In this document: positions 38,284 to 47,600 of the stretch, in pieces
How the letters are laid out: each line of letters begins with the position of its first letter
Numbering within the stretch: position 1 is the stretch's first letter
Source: Deinococcus sp. LM3
Lineage (GTDB): Bacteria; Deinococcota; Deinococci; Deinococcales; Deinococcaceae
Assembly: GCF_002017875.1 (NCBI RefSeq)
Contig: NZ_MUFV01000004.1
Location: 124,001-188,000, forward strand
Length of the DNA stretch: 64,000 nucleotides
Direction: 5' to 3'
Notes under the pieces: generated by a model
Told to the model about the DNA's origin: nothing
Database searches by the model: none
Seen by the model: the letters and a program-made list of their open reading frames with translations, nothing else
Position numbers and translations under genes: made by a program

Positions 38284-38703
38284 TCATGCCCACCGACTGG
38301 TTCGATCGCGGTAGCAGGTTGAGCTGGGCGGTAGACATCTTCCTGGTACGCCGATGACTCCCGCGATACATCGTACGAATGCTCCCCTCTGAGACGTCTG
38401 AAGCGGAATGATGCAGAGGTCGTCGTGTGCCGCACGACTCCCTTCATCTCAGCTGTGAGCGGTGGGCTGATGCGGGCATACGCATCGAACAAGGAAGGCA
38501 TGCTTGGTACTGCATGCGGGACTGAGTGCGACCTAGACGCGCCCAGGAATTGAGACTGTAGCGATGAGTGGCCTGCTTGTCCTCCGGGCTGACTCCCCGT
38601 GGCTCAATGGGATGCAGCAGATCAACTCGGGCTTCTGCCAAACCGATACCAGCAGTGCGCGCGAACTGCGAGTCGTCACCCCCAGGACATCTACGGTAGT
38701 CAT
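38284..38703. other. 420-bp region without a convincing gene
   Basis: Intermediate GC. Minus-strand frames at 38271-38501 and 38444-38710 are open, but with unremarkable composition and no Shine-Dalgarno sequence; they could be remnants. The promoter-like motif for the gene at 38704 lies at its right end. Confidence 0.4.
38675..38682 (+). promoter_or_regulatory. GTCACCCC upstream motif (38704 gene)
   Basis: GTCGTCACCCCCAGG, with TACGGT following, ends 21 nt before the ATG at 38704. Confidence 0.45.
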
Positions 38704-39192
38704 ATGACAAATCTTGAACTGGACCGTCAACCTGATTACGCCACCGTCAATGAACTGGCCGACCGCCTTGGGCTCGGCCGCCGGAGTGCCCTGAATGTGA
38801 TGAATACCTGCGCCGCGCACCTGGGCATTCCCATCTACACGGCCGAACGCAATCAGCTGCAAATCAAGCGTGCGGACTTCGATCAAGTCGTTGAACTTGC
38901 CAACCTTCTCCGCAGTGTTGGCCTCAGTGTGCATCAGGTTGAAGCCATTCGGGCCTGCAGCAATCCTCTGCTCTGGACTTTGCTTGCTCGGCCAGTTCCT
39001 TCGTCCCCTACCGATCCTTACGATCCGATCACACGCATTGAGGCTAGCCTGACAGACTTTCTCCAGAAGCAGGAGGCCGTCATGAAGCAGCAGCTTGACC
39101 TCCTTCATCACGTCGTCAGTTTGCTCCCAGCTGCTCCAGCACCGACACCTACCCCGGTTCCCGCTGCTGTTCGCCGTGAGCCGCGCGAGTGA
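38704..39192 (+). CDS. HTH DNA-binding protein with C-terminal coiled coil
   Basis: 162 residues. The N-terminal region (YATVNELADRLGLGRRSALNVM) is a helix-turn-helix, followed by a MerR-like layout (LQIKRADFDQVVELANLLRSVGLSVHQVEAI). A helical segment (EASLTDFLQKQEAVMKQQLDLLHHVVSLL) probably dimerises, and a Pro-rich tail ends the chain. Its position between the direct repeats and the transfer genes suggests it binds those repeats or regulates transfer (inference). It overlaps the next gene by 4 nt (GTGA). Confidence 0.72.
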   Translation: MTNLELDRQPDYATVNELADRLGLGRRSALNVMNTCAAHLGIPIYTAERNQLQIKRADFDQVVELANLLRSVGLSVHQVEAIRACSNPLLWTLLARPVPSSPTDPYDPITRIEASLTDFLQKQEAVMKQQLDLLHHVVSLLPAAPAPTPTPVPAAVRREPRE

Positions 39193-39791
39193 CCGGACAG
39201 GCCGGTCCTCGCCGCCGCTGGACACGCCCGGCCCTCGTGCTGATCTTCGTCACGTTCCCACTCTGGAGTGCTTCATTCTGGCGAACTACCACCCGCGCCA
39301 TGGACGCCCGGAACGAGCGTGAGGCCTGCCTCGCCTTCATTCACGCCCGCCCCGGCTGGACTACCGCCACTGACCTCGAGCGGCGTCTCGACGATCTCCA
39401 ACTCACCGCAGATGCAGAGTTCAGTCAGGACCTCCAGGTCGCTCAGGCACAGCTCGCGGCGCATGCTGCACCGGCCGGACACATACGTCTGTACGGCCTC
39501 CCGGCTCACGCGACCCAACACTGGTGGTTCGGTCGGGCACAGCTTCCCGGCCGGGCCTTCACGCTGCGGGCGCCGGACTTCCAGCGCGTGCCGGGCCTGA
39601 GTGTTCTCGTGCTGGATCTGCCGTGGAAGGGCGGTGTGTTCCTGCCGGTGGAACTGATGACCCCCTGCGGGACGTACCACCAGACCGTCACGTTGCTCCT
39701 CCGGACAGACGATGTGGGCAGTGTGCGGATCAGGACGCAGAAGGGCCGCGTGCAGGTCAGCGAGCAGGTGATTCCCGTCACCCGTCCGTGA
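39189..39791 (+). CDS. membrane-anchored hypothetical protein (200 aa)
   Basis: GTG start overlapping the preceding stop. A basic N-terminus (GPRRRWTR) and one TM helix (PALVLIFVTFPLWSASFW) are followed by an exported-looking domain of about 160 residues. No family recognised; its location suggests a transfer or pilus accessory. Confidence 0.68.
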   Translation: MTGQAGPRRRWTRPALVLIFVTFPLWSASFWRTTTRAMDARNEREACLAFIHARPGWTTATDLERRLDDLQLTADAEFSQDLQVAQAQLAAHAAPAGHIRLYGLPAHATQHWWFGRAQLPGRAFTLRAPDFQRVPGLSVLVLDLPWKGGVFLPVELMTPCGTYHQTVTLLLRTDDVGSVRIRTQKGRVQVSEQVIPVTRP

Positions 39792-39807
39792 TGGGCCCCG
39801 CACAAGA

Positions 39808-39837
39808 GAGGGGGGGAAGCCAGTGCTTCCCCCCCTC
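39808..39837. terminator. bidirectional terminator between convergent genes
   Basis: GAGGGGGGGAAGC / GCTTCCCCCCCTC with loop CAGT and a TTCCT tail on the plus strand, between genes ending at 39791 (+) and 39853 (-). Confidence 0.8.
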
Positions 39838-39852
39838 TTCCTGCTCTTCCTG

Positions 39853-40875
39853 TCACCCGGTCAAGGCCTGTTCGCGGTGCCCCCAGCGACTGCCCTGCGC
39901 CACGCTCACCTGCACTCCGGGCGGTAACCGGTCGTGGGCTACCTCGTCAAAACATTCCTCCAGATTCTCGAAGATGACGTACTCCCCGCGGCCGCGCACG
40001 AGGATGCCGAGGGACGCGACGGGCGGCCCAGTGATGCCGTCCTCGTTGCGTTGAATGAGCGGCCAGAGGGTCCGCTCGTCCTTCTCCTGGTACGCACTCC
40101 GGAGACTGCCAGCGTGCCAGGTCATGACCGCGCGCGCACCCCGAGACCGGGCGTATGCAATCGCGCGGGCGTCCCCCGGGCTGCTGACCTCGTCCACCAC
40201 CATCCACCGCGGCTGGAAGTTCTTCACCGTCTGATTGAGCTTCTCGAACTGCAAGGTCGGGTCCCCGATCGGCACGCGACTCACCCAGTCCGTGATCGGG
40301 TGAGGCTGAAAGCCGTCCCCCAGAATCTCGTTCGAGGAGTCGTTCACGAACAGTCGCCCGGCCAGCCGCTCGCCCAGAATCCGGATGCAATCTCGCAGCA
40401 GCGCCGTCTTCCCACTCCCGGGAAGTCCCATGATCACCAAGCCATCCTGCGCGACCGACAGCCACTCCCGGAGCGGCTCAGCCAGACCCACGAAGGCCTT
40501 CGCCACGCGGACGGTGACGAGGCTCGTGTGCCCCATCGTGTCCAGTCGACCGAAGCGGTGCAGGGTGCCCTCCAGCCCCAGGCGTCCGTCCGCGCGCCAC
40601 TGCCCCACGGAGTCCAGCACCTTCATGTCATCCAGGGTCAGTTCAATCGGATAGATGACGTGCGCGTGCTGGTACAGAACCTCCACGGGCCCGAACGCCT
40701 GCATGCGAATCTCCTCGACCTCCCGAATGCGGGACTCGACGAGCACCTGCACCCGGCCGGGCAACATGCGCAGCAGATGATCGAATTCACTCGCCGTGCT
40801 GACGTCGAACACCGGTTGTGGGGGCAGCGTGACCCGCCGCGTCACGCGGGCGATGCCTGGGATATCCGCGTGCAT
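39853..40875 (-). CDS. VirB11/SpoIIIAA-like ATPase
   Basis: 340 residues. Walker A GLPGSGKT (150-157), Walker B MVVDEVSSPGDARAIAYARSR and a downstream VMTWHAGS resemble SpoIIIAA/R3H-associated ATPases, relatives of VirB11. In this operon it most likely powers the secretion apparatus. The N-terminal 120 residues are a separate domain (FDHLLRMLPGRVQVLVESRIREVEEI). Start ATG at 40875, 2 nt after the stop of the gene upstream. Confidence 0.75.
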   Translation of the reverse strand: MHADIPGIARVTRRVTLPPQPVFDVSTASEFDHLLRMLPGRVQVLVESRIREVEEIRMQAFGPVEVLYQHAHVIYPIELTLDDMKVLDSVGQWRADGRLGLEGTLHRFGRLDTMGHTSLVTVRVAKAFVGLAEPLREWLSVAQDGLVIMGLPGSGKTALLRDCIRILGERLAGRLFVNDSSNEILGDGFQPHPITDWVSRVPIGDPTLQFEKLNQTVKNFQPRWMVVDEVSSPGDARAIAYARSRGARAVMTWHAGSLRSAYQEKDERTLWPLIQRNEDGITGPPVASLGILVRGRGEYVIFENLEECFDEVAHDRLPPGVQVSVAQGSRWGHREQALTG

Positions 40876-40877
40876 GA

Positions 40878-41273
40878 TCAGGCCTCGCCGATCGTGACGG
40901 TGCCCCGTTTGAGCTGTGAGCTGGACCGGGCCGTGAGGGTGAGCGCCACGATGCCGAGGCCGAGCATGCAGCCGGTCATGCCGGCGGCGAACCACCAGAC
41001 GCCCCAGATCACGGCGGCGATCAGGAGGAGGAGTTCGTAGCGGAAGGGGAGTGCGCTGAGTAGTCGGTCCATGATGGTTTCGTCCTCTGTGCCCCGTTTG
41101 TACTGGCTGAGATTGCGGGCATGCAGGAGCACGAGCATGACCGAGAAAGCGCCGACGAACCCTGGCAGGCCCGCGAACATGGGCCAGAACAGCAGGCCGA
41201 TGAGCGTGACCCCGAGGAGGAGTTCGTAGCGGTACGTGATCCGTTGAAGCAGACGGTCGATGGTTGGTTCCAT
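40878..41273 (-). CDS. four-TM membrane protein built of two repeated halves
   Basis: 131 residues. Each half of about 63 residues contains DRLL....(Y/F)RYELLL, two hydrophobic helices and ends (Q/S)(Y/L)KRGT, so the gene arose by internal duplication. It lies between the PLD-like and VirB11-like genes and may be a small inner-membrane component of the transfer channel. The start at 41273 is 22 nt after GTCACCCC (complement 41296-41303). Confidence 0.72.
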   Translation of the reverse strand: MEPTIDRLLQRITYRYELLLGVTLIGLLFWPMFAGLPGFVGAFSVMLVLLHARNLSQYKRGTEDETIMDRLLSALPFRYELLLLIAAVIWGVWWFAAGMTGCMLGLGIVALTLTARSSSQLKRGTVTIGEA

Positions 41274-41278
41274 ACCCC

Positions 41279-41785
41279 TCACCGTGCAGGACGTGGGGGT
41301 GACTGGCGTCCGGCGTTGTCGTACCGGAGTTTCAGCAGATCCACTCGCGGGGTAGGACCAGTCGCTGTGACCTGCGTCGCCCAGAGGTTCAACCGGGAGA
41401 GCGTGCCGGCATCCCTGGTGATCGCCACCGGTGCCGTGAGGTCGGCATCCAGTGCGGCACCCGAAGCCAGCCACGCCCCGTCCACGAGGATCCAGGGTGT
41501 CGTGATCGCCCCGGGGTAGAGGTACGTGTTGATGCCGCTGGGCCCGTGCGAGACGTTCAGCAGGTACCCGCCGCGCTTCACGGTGGCCCGCTCAGTAATG
41601 AGGAACACGCGGGTGCCTCGGGCGGCCGTCACCTTCAGTGCAGCAGCGACGGCCTCGTTCATGACACGGGGGAGAACGGCGATCACCTCCCGTCGGGCAC
41701 CCTGAATGGACTTGGCCACATCGGCAGTGCTCTGCGCCTCCACGGAGGACGCGCAGAGCAGCAAGAGACAGAAAATTCGGCGCAT
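41279..41785 (-). CDS. secreted degenerate phospholipase-D-like protein
   Basis: 168 residues. A signal peptide (MRRIFCLLLLCASSVEAQ) is followed by a PLD-fold-like segment: VIAVLPRVMNEAVAAALKVTAARGTRVFLIT...., then TPWILVDGAWLASGAALD, where the HxKxxxxD catalytic motif would be but His and Lys are replaced. PLD-family nucleases occur in conjugative regions; this one looks inactive. The start at 41785 is 21 nt after GTCACCCC. Confidence 0.6.
   Translation of the reverse strand: MRRIFCLLLLCASSVEAQSTADVAKSIQGARREVIAVLPRVMNEAVAAALKVTAARGTRVFLITERATVKRGGYLLNVSHGPSGINTYLYPGAITTPWILVDGAWLASGAALDADLTAPVAITRDAGTLSRLNLWATQVTATGPTPRVDLLKLRYDNAGRQSPPRPAR
41296..41303 (-). promoter_or_regulatory. GTCACCCC upstream motif (41273 gene)
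   Basis: GTCACCCCCACGTCC then TGCACGGTG, 22 nt upstream of the ATG at 41273; nearly identical to the copy at 85-92. Confidence 0.45.
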
Positions 41786-41806
41786 GTCGCGAGCGTGACA
41801 TGCGCC

Positions 41807-41814
41807 GGGGTGAC
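41807..41814 (-). promoter_or_regulatory. GTCACCCC upstream motif (41785 gene)
   Basis: GTCGTCACCCCGGCG lies 21 nt upstream of the ATG at 41785, just before the stop of virD4. Confidence 0.4.
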
Positions 41815-41824
41815 GACTTGACCG

Positions 41825-44497
41825 TCAGGGCGAGCTGGGTGGCCCCCCCACGACACTGTTCACGAGGTCCGCCTTCGATTGCCGCTTTTGCTCCTTCCGG
41901 GACAGCTTGCCCTCCCCAGTCGGTTCGGCTTCTGCGGCCCGCGCCTGACGGACGGCGGCTGCCGTCGCAGCGAGTGACTGGACGGGGATCTGGTTGTGAT
42001 CCCGACTGCCAATCCGCTTCTGCGGGAACCGGAGGACGCCCTCACCCCTGAAGATCTCCCGGGTGCGGGTCATAGTGCACAGCAGGGTCCCGTCGATCAC
42101 CTGAGCGGCAAGCTCGGTCGGCGTGGTGGGGGGGTCGGTACTCGCGCACTGGGCTTCATACGCCGCACGCTCGGGCGTGCCGCTGATGCTCAGGGCGTTA
42201 TCCCGGAGCCACCGGTAGACGGCGTAGGCGTCCGGATAGTCCGCCAGATCGGCTTTCAGGTCCTCGGGGAGGGCCGCCTGTGCCTTCTTGGTCAGGCGGG
42301 CGTGCGAGGTGGTCCGGGTGCGCTCGAGGAGTCCGCCGATCACCAATCGCGTGACGGCATTCTTGCCGTTGACGGTATCCGCATCATCATCCAGACGCAC
42401 CGTCACCACCCGCTCCGGCAGTTGCAACTCAATCTCGATCAGTTCAGTCATGCACGCCCGCAGCCACTGCACCACCTCCGCGTCCGGCAGGTTGGCACCA
42501 CTCCCCGTCGCGCCCTGGGCGGGAGCGGGCTGCGGTGCCGCCGACGCGGGGACGGGGCGTGAGGGCGTGCCCCGATGGTCCTGAGCCGGTACGCTCGTTG
42601 CGCCTGCGAGTGCACCGTCCTGGATGATCCGGGCCGTGTACGCCACCAGGCCGCCCGGGCAACGCGCGATGGTCTCCTGGTAGAACCCGTGAAGCAGGTT
42701 GGGCTTCGACCCTGGCTTGATGCCACTTCCCTCCACGGTCGCCATGGTCATGGGCGCGAGCTGCGTCCTGATCGGCTGGTGACCATTCACGCGGACCACC
42801 GCTTCGCCCAGCGTGAATTGAGAGAACTCCTCATAGGAGAGCAGGTCTCGCTCGACGAGCTTGGCGGACACGGCATTGCTGCCCTCGTGCTCCAGCACGC
42901 GGATGGAGCGGCTACCCGTCACCCCGACTTCCGTGGCGGTCGTCTTGCCGATCAGGTCCCGGATCTTCTTCGCGTCATCCCCATTGATGCCGCGCGGGAA
43001 CACGATCACGCGGGCCACCACGTTCGTCGTGATGGCCTTCCAGTACGCCTCCCCGTATACCAGTTGGCCCTGCGCGTCGTTCTGAATCCCAAGGTGGTGG
43101 GAGATGTTGTACGAGCGCAGCGTCCCCAGGGACCGCATCATGTAGTTGATCTTCCCGATGCTGGGCAGCTCGTCCATCATGTACGCCAGGTGCACCCTGA
43201 GGCGGCCGCCCTGCTCCGCCGCTACACGCATGGCCGCTGCATCCAGCAGGCGTTTGTAGAGTCGGAAGAGCACCTCGCCTGAGCCGTCCATCATGTTCTT
43301 CTGGTTGATGCCCACCATCACCAAGGAGGGCTGACGGAAGCATTCCTCCAGTTGCGTGGTCTCGGTCGGAAGGCCACTCGTGGCCCGGACGACGTCTTGA
43401 TTGAAGAACACCTTGAGGGCACTGATGATGCCGTTCTTGGTCTCGGCGAAGTTGCTCTCGCCCGCGTCCCGGTACCCGGTGAGGATCGCTTTCGCCTGCT
43501 CGTCCCTGGCCGTCTCGACCCATTCCATGAGGCGGTCGTCGGGCAGCATGGCGTGTTCCAGGACGTGACCCATGTGGGCCCGGTCGCCCATCTCCGTGCG
43601 GAGGAGCCACATCAGCGCGGCGATCATGAAGCGCTTCTTGTCGTTGTAGTGCTTCCCACGCTCCTCCATGAACTCTGGAGGTGGGAACACGGCGTCCGCC
43701 ACCTCCAGCGCGTCCGAGAAGGAGAAGACGCCCGCGATCAGATTCACGCGCGCCCCATACGGCTCATACGGCGCGAGCAGCACCGTGCGCCGCTTCCGCG
43801 CGTGCCAGTACCCGATCGTCTCGTAGAACCCGCTGTCCTTCTGCGGCCACTTCACGTCGAACACCACGCACGTGATGCCCAGGTGCGCGCCCAGGAAGAT
43901 GTTCGGCTGGAAGAACGACGTCGTCTTCCCGCTCCGGATGCCGCCCCACACCAGGGTGTTCTGGCACCAGTCCTCCAGCGGGATGTACATGGGCGGCAGG
44001 TCCTTGGAATCGAACGTGCCGCCCACCTCGCCGCTCTTGAGGTACCCGAGGAATCCGATGAACGGGTCGTTCGTGGAATCACTCCCGAACATGTACCGCT
44101 TCAGGGCCGCCTTGTTTTCCCAACGGGCAAGCCCTGGATCCTTCTGCGGGACCGCCTTGCGACTGGGGAAGAATTTCATCGTGAGGGGAATGGCGATGAC
44201 GGGCAGCAGGAGGGCCAGCCAGTACCAGGCCATGCCCGCGGAGAACTGCGCGCTGAGCCAGGGGCCACACTTCTCGTCAGTTCCACAGGCGATCAGCAGG
44301 GCGGCCATGGCGTCCTCCTTCAACTGGCGGGCCTGCGCAAGGCCAGTGTGCTGGAAGATCAAGGCGGCCGACCGTTGACCGACGTCCAGGGCCTGCATGA
44401 GCAGGACGCCCACGGCGAGCATGGTGCTGCTCATGGCCGCAACGGCGACGGGACTCGGCGGGTTCGCCTGCGGCCGCTCCGGTTGAGAGGGCGTCAC
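41825..44497 (-). CDS. virD4: VirD4/TraG-type coupling protein
   Basis: 890 residues. Two N-terminal hydrophobic segments (about 21-40 and 88-110) anchor it; Walker A GGIRSGKTT (185-193) and Walker B LAYMMDELPSIG follow, with SYNISHHLGIQNDAQ further on, as in TraG/VirD4 hexameric ATPases that deliver DNA to the secretion channel. A Pro/Ala linker and an unrecognised C-terminal domain of about 200 residues complete it. Start GTG at 44497: it overlaps the stop of the 54-residue ORF (GTGA) and has GGAG upstream; the frame stays open far upstream, but inside virB6's reverse reading. Confidence 0.9.
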   Translation of the reverse strand: MTPSQPERPQANPPSPVAVAAMSSTMLAVGVLLMQALDVGQRSAALIFQHTGLAQARQLKEDAMAALLIACGTDEKCGPWLSAQFSAGMAWYWLALLLPVIAIPLTMKFFPSRKAVPQKDPGLARWENKAALKRYMFGSDSTNDPFIGFLGYLKSGEVGGTFDSKDLPPMYIPLEDWCQNTLVWGGIRSGKTTSFFQPNIFLGAHLGITCVVFDVKWPQKDSGFYETIGYWHARKRRTVLLAPYEPYGARVNLIAGVFSFSDALEVADAVFPPPEFMEERGKHYNDKKRFMIAALMWLLRTEMGDRAHMGHVLEHAMLPDDRLMEWVETARDEQAKAILTGYRDAGESNFAETKNGIISALKVFFNQDVVRATSGLPTETTQLEECFRQPSLVMVGINQKNMMDGSGEVLFRLYKRLLDAAAMRVAAEQGGRLRVHLAYMMDELPSIGKINYMMRSLGTLRSYNISHHLGIQNDAQGQLVYGEAYWKAITTNVVARVIVFPRGINGDDAKKIRDLIGKTTATEVGVTGSRSIRVLEHEGSNAVSAKLVERDLLSYEEFSQFTLGEAVVRVNGHQPIRTQLAPMTMATVEGSGIKPGSKPNLLHGFYQETIARCPGGLVAYTARIIQDGALAGATSVPAQDHRGTPSRPVPASAAPQPAPAQGATGSGANLPDAEVVQWLRACMTELIEIELQLPERVVTVRLDDDADTVNGKNAVTRLVIGGLLERTRTTSHARLTKKAQAALPEDLKADLADYPDAYAVYRWLRDNALSISGTPERAAYEAQCASTDPPTTPTELAAQVIDGTLLCTMTRTREIFRGEGVLRFPQKRIGSRDHNQIPVQSLAATAAAVRQARAAEAEPTGEGKLSRKEQKRQSKADLVNSVVGGPPSSP

Positions 44498-44658
44498 GGC
44501 GCGCTCCGGAGACGCCGCCAGATGGCCGGTACCGTCACGCTGACGGGAGGAGTGGGGTGGGTGCTGCAGGGCTGTGCGGGTGACGTGGGGGTGTAGAGCG
44601 GGGAGACGCGAACGGCGCCTCCCCGAACTCTCCACGCCGTTTGATGGGCGTGTGTCAT
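44494..44658 (-). CDS. possible small protein (54 aa) between virB6 and virD4
   Basis: The ATG at 44658 is 2 nt after the virB6 stop and the TGA overlaps the virD4 GTG, so it would couple the two genes. The composition (RVRGGAVRVSPLYTPTSPAQP...) is basic and Pro/Ser/Thr-rich with no signal peptide; it could be a real small transfer protein or only a translational bridge. Confidence 0.4.
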   Translation of the reverse strand: MTHAHQTAWRVRGGAVRVSPLYTPTSPAQPCSTHPTPPVSVTVPAIWRRLRSAP

Positions 44659-44660
44659 GT

Positions 44661-47600
44661 TCAGTCCTCTTTCTGGTCTGACGTCGAGGGCGGATTCGTC
44701 TGTCCGGCGCTGGCAGGGGTGACCTTGGGTGCCGGGGCGGGGGAGACCCTGGGTGCAGGAGCGGGGGGTTCAGCGGGGGCTGGAGGCGTGGGCGTGCTTG
44801 CCGGTGTCGCTGCAGCAGACTGCGGGTTCGGCGTGACTGGAGCAGCCTGGGGTGCAGGTGCAGGCATCGGTGCCGGTGCAGGCGCAGGAGCAGGACGAGG
44901 TGCCGGTGCCGGAGTTGGCCGGGGTGCAGGAGCAGGAGACGCTGGTGTCGGTGCAGTCGGCGCCGTAGGCGTCTCTGCAGGCGTCGATGGGGCCGGGGCA
45001 GGAGCTGGACGCGGCGCGGGGGCGGGAGACACTGGTGTCGGTGCAGTCGGCGCAGCCGGAGCCGAGGGGGTCGCGGCAGGCGTCGGTGCGGGTGCAGGGG
45101 GAGTGGGACGAGGTGCAGGAGTCGGTGTCGGGGTCGCTGGAGCAGTCGGGGCCTGTGCTGGCGTTGGGGCGGGCGCAGCAGCAGACGGCGTCTCACTCGC
45201 CGGTGCAGTGGTCGGCCTCGGGGCAGGCGGGGCTTCCGGAGTCGAGGTGGGCGCTGACGGGGCCGATGGCGCAGGGGCCGGGGAAGCGGTCGGCGCTGCC
45301 GCGGGCGTGCTCGCCGCTGCCGCTTCACGATTGGCCAGTCGTGCCTGGGAGATCTCGTTCCGGGACGGCGCACGTGCGGGCGTGGGCGCAGGGGCCGGTG
45401 CGGGCGCAGGTGCGGGGCTCGGGCCCAGCGGACTCACGTCCACCCCCGGAATCGCACGCCCTCCACTGGACGCCGCATGAATAGCCCGCCTCGGCACGCC
45501 CCCAAGGACCACTGCGGGTCTCGGACCCTGCTCTGCCCGCTGCCGGTTCCGTTCTGCTTCCACATCCAGTGGATTCGGAGCGGGTGGGGGTGCCTGGTTC
45601 GGCGTTCCGGAGTACGCCGGCAGGTTCGTTCCTTCTCCCCGGAGCGACTGGCCGTCTTGCGTTGCCTGCCGTGGGGTCACGATGGCGGGTCCCGGGCGGG
45701 CAGAACCTTCACTGCCGCCCTGGGCTCGCATGGCACTGATGGCCCGGCCGCTCGGGGGGCGGACGTCGTCGGCGTACGCGGTCGCGCCTCGGATCGCAGC
45801 AGCGCGGTCTGCCGTCGCAGTTGCCTCAGCCTCGGCAACGGTCACCCTGGGGTGCAGTTCTGCCGCGTCTGCGTCGCGCGGCCCGAACTGATTGGTACTG
45901 TCCGGTCCGCGCCTCGCCTGGATATCCTCGCGAATGGCCCGAATGTCACTCCGCACGGCCCGCGCGGGTCCAGCGACACCGGCCTCCCAGGCCTGGCCAG
46001 CCTTCTGCGCGTTGGCCGTTCCACCCCAGGCGGACGCGGCAACCTGCGCCCGAGCTGCCTGGAGGCTCTGACCGGCGGACGCCCGCACTGCCTTGGCGCC
46101 CGTGCTGAAGGATTCCTGGGCCTGGGTACCCACGGCCGTAGCGACGCCACGCCCGCCCGCGACCGCAGCGCCCGCGCGTCCCTGACCATTCTCGCGGGCA
46201 CTCCGGAAGGCTGCGTACCCCGCGCCAATCGGCGTGCTCATGCTGGGTGCTGTGACTGCTTCGGGCGGAACATTGGGATTGGTGGCCGCCGCGCCCTGAG
46301 CGCCTTCCGTGACGGTTTCAGGAGGGACACTGCCGGATGCACTGACCGATCCACTGGGCACACCTGGTGCGGCACTCTCCCCGCCAGCGGTGCTCCCTCC
46401 AGTGGAGGTCCCGCCACTTCGTTTGCCGAGCATGCCGCCCACGGCTTTGGCCTGCACGGCTTTCATGAGCATTTCAGCGCCTGCCAGTTTCGCGGCGCCG
46501 CCCAGGACTTTCGTGAGCGCTCCAGTTTCCACGCCAGAGGACTCACCGCCGCCAGAGATCCCGATCAGTCCAGCAATGCCACTGGGCAATCTGCGGAGTG
46601 CGGACGCGGCAATCGACAGGCCGACGATCAAGGCGGCCACCATCAGGATCATCTGCCCGAACAGTTCTTTCAGGCTGCTCAGGTCGGACTGAATCGGGAG
46701 CATGACCTGCTCGTTGAGCTGGCACCCGATCTCCGTGAAGCTGCACCCCTGATCGATACTCCGCTGGTACCGTTGGAGGTTCGTGGCCACTTCAGCGTTC
46801 ATCTTGGTCACCGTCGGCGTCAGGCGAGCCGCAGGGATGCTCAGGCCCACCGTGGTGACGCTCGCCACCCCAACCGGCATGAGCGCGGCCGTCAACATGG
46901 CCGCGAGGTACGAAGCACCAACGTACCCGGCGGGTTGGAATCGGCCCAGCACCAGGAAGGCAATGGCGATGGGCAACAGCAGCAGGGACAGTTGCAGACC
47001 GAACCCCACCGCGAAGATGATCCCGGCGAAAATGGCGAACAGCCCGTACAGGAGGAGGAAGCCGATGTTGAACACCCAGCCGTTCCCGGAGAAGGCCTGA
47101 TTGATGCCAGCCTGATCCTTCTCCAGCTGCTGGGCGTACAGGCTGTTCACGAGGTTGGGGTCCTTCAAGTCGCCCGAAATTTCCCCAGCCTTGATCGCGT
47201 CCAGCTGCTTGCGGATCTCCGCTGCCTGAGAGCCGCGCGCGACGAGCAGGGCGACGTTCTTCCCTAACGCTCGTGTTTGCTCCTGCACGCTCGTCGGGCC
47301 TTCCGTCATGGCGCGGGTGCCTACAGCTGCTGACATGCTGTACAGGCTGACGAATCCTTCCATGGCACTGGCCTGAATGTCGGGCAACAGTCCCTTGTTC
47401 TCCCGGGCGGGGGACACGAGCAGGCCGATCACGGCGGCGATCATGAAGGGCATGAGCGCCTTCTCCGGCGCCCCACCCATGACCGCGGCGAAGAGCTTCC
47501 AGAAGAAGAACGCGGCCGTCAGGGTCAGGCCGACGGTCGCCATGCCAGTCCAGAGGCCCCACCGTGCCCAGAGGTCGATGTTCTGAGCGAAGAGGCAGGG

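Noticed and set aside
38271..38710. Minus-strand frames of 76 and 88 codons that might be a transposase remnant
   Set aside because: No catalytic motif, no terminal inverted repeats and no target duplication could be seen; too weak to annotate as a gene or pseudogene.
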